NCBI GenBank assembly: GCA_031417555.1 | Contig: JANOVV010000070.1 | Span: forward strand, 1 to 64,000 | From: JADKIH01 sp031417555 | GTDB taxonomy: Bacteria; Bacteroidota; Bacteroidia; AKYH767-A; 2013-40CM-41-45 | Reading direction: 5' to 3' | DNA length: 64,000 nt | Part shown: positions 62,175-64,000 of the stretch, in pieces | Layout: each line of letters begins with the position of its first letter | Numbering within the stretch: the stretch's first letter is position 1 | Translations under genes and position numbers: made by a program | The notes under the pieces: generated by a model | Told to the model about the DNA's origin: nothing | Seen by the model: the letters and a program-made list of their open reading frames with translations, nothing else | The model's database searches: none

Positions 62175-63049
62175 ATCCAAACAAACTCAAAGGAACAGGT
62201 GTTGCTTTAGTGACTCCTTTTCACAAAGACGGAAGTATTGATTTTAAAGCATTCAAGAAATTAATTGAACGATGCTTAGAAGGGAAAGTTGAATATTTAG
62301 TTCCTCTCGGTACAACCGGTGAATCGGCTACTCTTACGGTAACTGAACGTAGTGCTGTGATTGATTTTGTAATTGAAATTGCTGAAAAGAGAGTACCTAT
62401 AGTATTGGGTTTAGGTGGTAATAGTACGCAAGAGATTTTAAGTACAATCGAAGAATACTCATTTGAAGGTATTGATGCAATACTTTCCGTGTCTCCGTAT
62501 TATAACCGTCCATCTCAACGTGGAATTTATCAGCATTATAAAATGATAGCGAACGAATGCCCGGTTCCTGTTATTTTATATAATGTACCATCCCGGACCG
62601 GAAGTAATATAGATGCTGAAACAACACTTCAGCTTGCACATGACGTTCCGAATATTATCGGAATAAAAGAAGCATCGGGAAATATGGAAAAAGTGATGAA
62701 TCTTATTTCAAAAAAACCAAAGGATTTTTTAATTATCAGCGGCGACGACATTCTTTCATTACCAATACTGGCTTGCGGGGGTGATGGCGTTATTTCAGTT
62801 ATCTCAAATGCCTATCCAAAAGATTTTTCTGAAATGGTAAGACTGGCATTAAACGGAAATTTTGAAAAGGCCAGAAAATTACATTATAAGCTTTTGGGAA
62901 TTACGCATGATATTTTTATTGATGGCAATCCTTCAGGTATCAAAGGTCTTCTGAATGTAATGGATATTTGTTCAGAACATGTTCGATTGCCATTAATGAG
63001 TGTGAACAAAACAATTATGAACCGTTTCGAAGTTATGATAAATTCATAA
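62171..63049 (+). CDS. dapA: DapA, 4-hydroxy-tetrahydrodipicolinate synthase
   Basis: DapA condenses pyruvate with aspartate semialdehyde in lysine and diaminopimelate synthesis. The pyruvate-binding loop is PLGTTGESATL (46-56), SVSPYYNRPSQRG carries the catalytic Tyr region, and the Schiff-base Lys is in GIKEASGN. Length 292 is normal. It ends the prmC-ligA-DUF6913-dapA run and overlaps the preceding gene by 4 nt. Confidence 0.96.
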   Translation: MNPNKLKGTGVALVTPFHKDGSIDFKAFKKLIERCLEGKVEYLVPLGTTGESATLTVTERSAVIDFVIEIAEKRVPIVLGLGGNSTQEILSTIEEYSFEGIDAILSVSPYYNRPSQRGIYQHYKMIANECPVPVILYNVPSRTGSNIDAETTLQLAHDVPNIIGIKEASGNMEKVMNLISKKPKDFLIISGDDILSLPILACGGDGVISVISNAYPKDFSEMVRLALNGNFEKARKLHYKLLGITHDIFIDGNPSGIKGLLNVMDICSEHVRLPLMSVNKTIMNRFEVMINS

Positions 63050-63096
63050 AACTGTTACAGTAAAAGTATATTAGATTATTTAGTTCGATGGATTAT

Positions 63097-63104
63097 TAAT
63101 TTTG
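63097..63104 (+). promoter_or_regulatory. -7 box of the 63125 gene
   Basis: TAATTTTG matches TAnnTTTG exactly and lies 20 nt before the ATG at 63125. No -33 TTTG was seen at the expected distance. Confidence 0.5.
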
Positions 63105-63124
63105 AAGATTTAAAATAAACGATT

Positions 63125-64000
63125 ATGAGAGTTTCATTTTTTGTATTTATTAATTTTATTTTCTTTTTATCTCATGCTTCAGCACAAGACACTATTCAGT
63201 CTCAGGATTTACCTAATAACGGAGATGTTTTTGTTTTAAGTACAGGAACGATCTCTCATAATATTCAACCATCATCAACAGGTGAAAATTATGTCTGGAA
63301 TTTTTCAAATCTCGAAAGCAGTAATCAAGAGATAGATTCAATGATACCGGTTTCTGCGACAAATCCTGCTTTATCATTTTTCTTTATTGATAATGTATTA
63401 AATACGAACAGGGCCAATCATGCATCAAGAGGACGTAATTTTAATATTGGTATTTCAGAATTTACTGATGTATTTAATTATTATTATAATTCGGTATCAC
63501 AATACGAACAACCCGGTTTAGGAGCAATTATAGATTCAATACTCATTCCCGTTTTTTATACACCTCATGATATTATTTATAAATTGCCATTAAGATATAA
63601 TAATGAAGACTCTTGTTCTTATGGATTTGAAATTGATCTTTCTTCATCAACTATTGGTATATACTATCAAGTTAACAGAAAACGATATAATAAAGTAGAT
63701 GGGTGGGGAACATTAATTACTCCCTTTGGTACATTCGATGTATTACGTATTAAAACAACCCTGACTGAACAGGACAGCCTTTATGTTACCGCTTTGAACC
63801 AGGGAATTAAATTACCTCCTGTTACAAGCTATGAATTTAAATGGATGGGAACCGGCTTTGGTTTACCATTATTACAAATAAATACTACAGCTATCGATAC
63901 GCAAGTTACACAGATCTTATACCAAGACTCGATTAGGTTTACAAACGTATCTGATTTTAAACAGGTAATAAGCGAGACATTAGTATTTCCGAATCCGGCT
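63125..64000 (+). CDS. T9SS-exported protein, truncated by the window edge
   Basis: A total of 292 codons are present and open to the end. A signal peptide (MRVSFFVFINFIFFLSHASAQ) precedes a beta-rich domain with FDVLRIKTTLTEQDSLYV and KWMGTGFGLPLLQI, a pattern common in secreted Bacteroidota proteins of unknown function. The last residues are LVFPNPA, the usual opening of a type A T9SS sorting domain, so only about 75 residues are likely missing. It follows dapA by 75 nt with its own -7 box. Confidence 0.8.
   Translation, partial: MRVSFFVFINFIFFLSHASAQDTIQSQDLPNNGDVFVLSTGTISHNIQPSSTGENYVWNFSNLESSNQEIDSMIPVSATNPALSFFFIDNVLNTNRANHASRGRNFNIGISEFTDVFNYYYNSVSQYEQPGLGAIIDSILIPVFYTPHDIIYKLPLRYNNEDSCSYGFEIDLSSSTIGIYYQVNRKRYNKVDGWGTLITPFGTFDVLRIKTTLTEQDSLYVTALNQGIKLPPVTSYEFKWMGTGFGLPLLQINTTAIDTQVTQILYQDSIRFTNVSDFKQVISETLVFPNPA

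Noticed and set aside
1..64000. tRNA genes
   Set aside because: Intergenic gaps were read for T-loop (GGTTCGAATCC-type) sequences with matching acceptor stems; none was found.

Overview
The window is a 64-kb stretch of an AT-rich bacterial chromosome from the phylum Bacteroidota. The evidence is eight secreted proteins that end, or are cut off while entering, a type IX secretion (T9SS) C-terminal sorting domain; a PorE-like T9SS component; a TonB-dependent receptor paired with a DUF4249 lipoprotein; Bacteroidota-type -7 promoter boxes (TAnnTTTG and the variant TATCTTTA); and small proteins known mainly from this phylum. A DUF3494 ice-binding lipoprotein hints at a cold or ice-exposed habitat. 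Order and genus cannot be fixed from the sequence. No tRNA, rRNA, CRISPR array, prophage, transposase or integrase was found.

Layout. 1-5 kb: the 5' part of dnaA, a 5'-nucleotidase split over two genes, a YbgC-type thioesterase gene broken by an in-frame TAA, an M42 aminopeptidase and ribD. 5-12.4 kb: a secreted M36 (fungalysin-type) protease, a ComA-like phosphosulfolactate synthase coupled to a TPR protein, and recF with a DUF721/DciA gene. 12.4-19 kb is the most accessory part: two T9SS beta-propeller proteins, the ice-binding protein, a methyltransferase and a lipoprotein. One propeller gene is bounded by sequences that look like an integron gene cassette (attC-like hairpin plus a matching 5' boundary). 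19-27 kb is housekeeping: ndk, the three-gene pnt transhydrogenase operon, an MBL-fold hydrolase, ffh, folD and queE. 27-42 kb: PorE-like protein, GT39-like glycosyltransferase, a propeller protein coupled to kdsA, two envelope proteins, rarA, a YpfJ-type zinc protease, DUF4249 plus TonB receptor, and the RNase P RNA. 42-58 kb: a VWA-like membrane protein, a DUF1028 T9SS protein, a Ste24 protease, a BNR-repeat T9SS protein, an FAD oxidoreductase, a Rieske/porin pair, a two-component system and a divergent T9SS protein. 58-64 kb: a DinB-like gene, then prmC, ligA, DUF6913, dapA and a truncated T9SS protein.

How the parts relate. Several genes concern chromosome replication and repair (dnaA, recF, dciA-like, rarA, ligA). 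The secreted products form a T9SS cargo set. Other genes serve cofactor, cell-wall and envelope synthesis (ribD, folD, queE, dapA, kdsA) and redox balance (pnt).

The most unusual feature is a family of intergenic 7-bp tandem arrays (units such as TTGATAC, ATGATAC, CTAATAA, CCAATAA). They occur at more than ten gene boundaries. The units read toward the adjacent gene from either side, and they supply the start codon of ribD and the last codons of recF. Second is the lone integron-cassette-like element around 16.4-18.2 kb.
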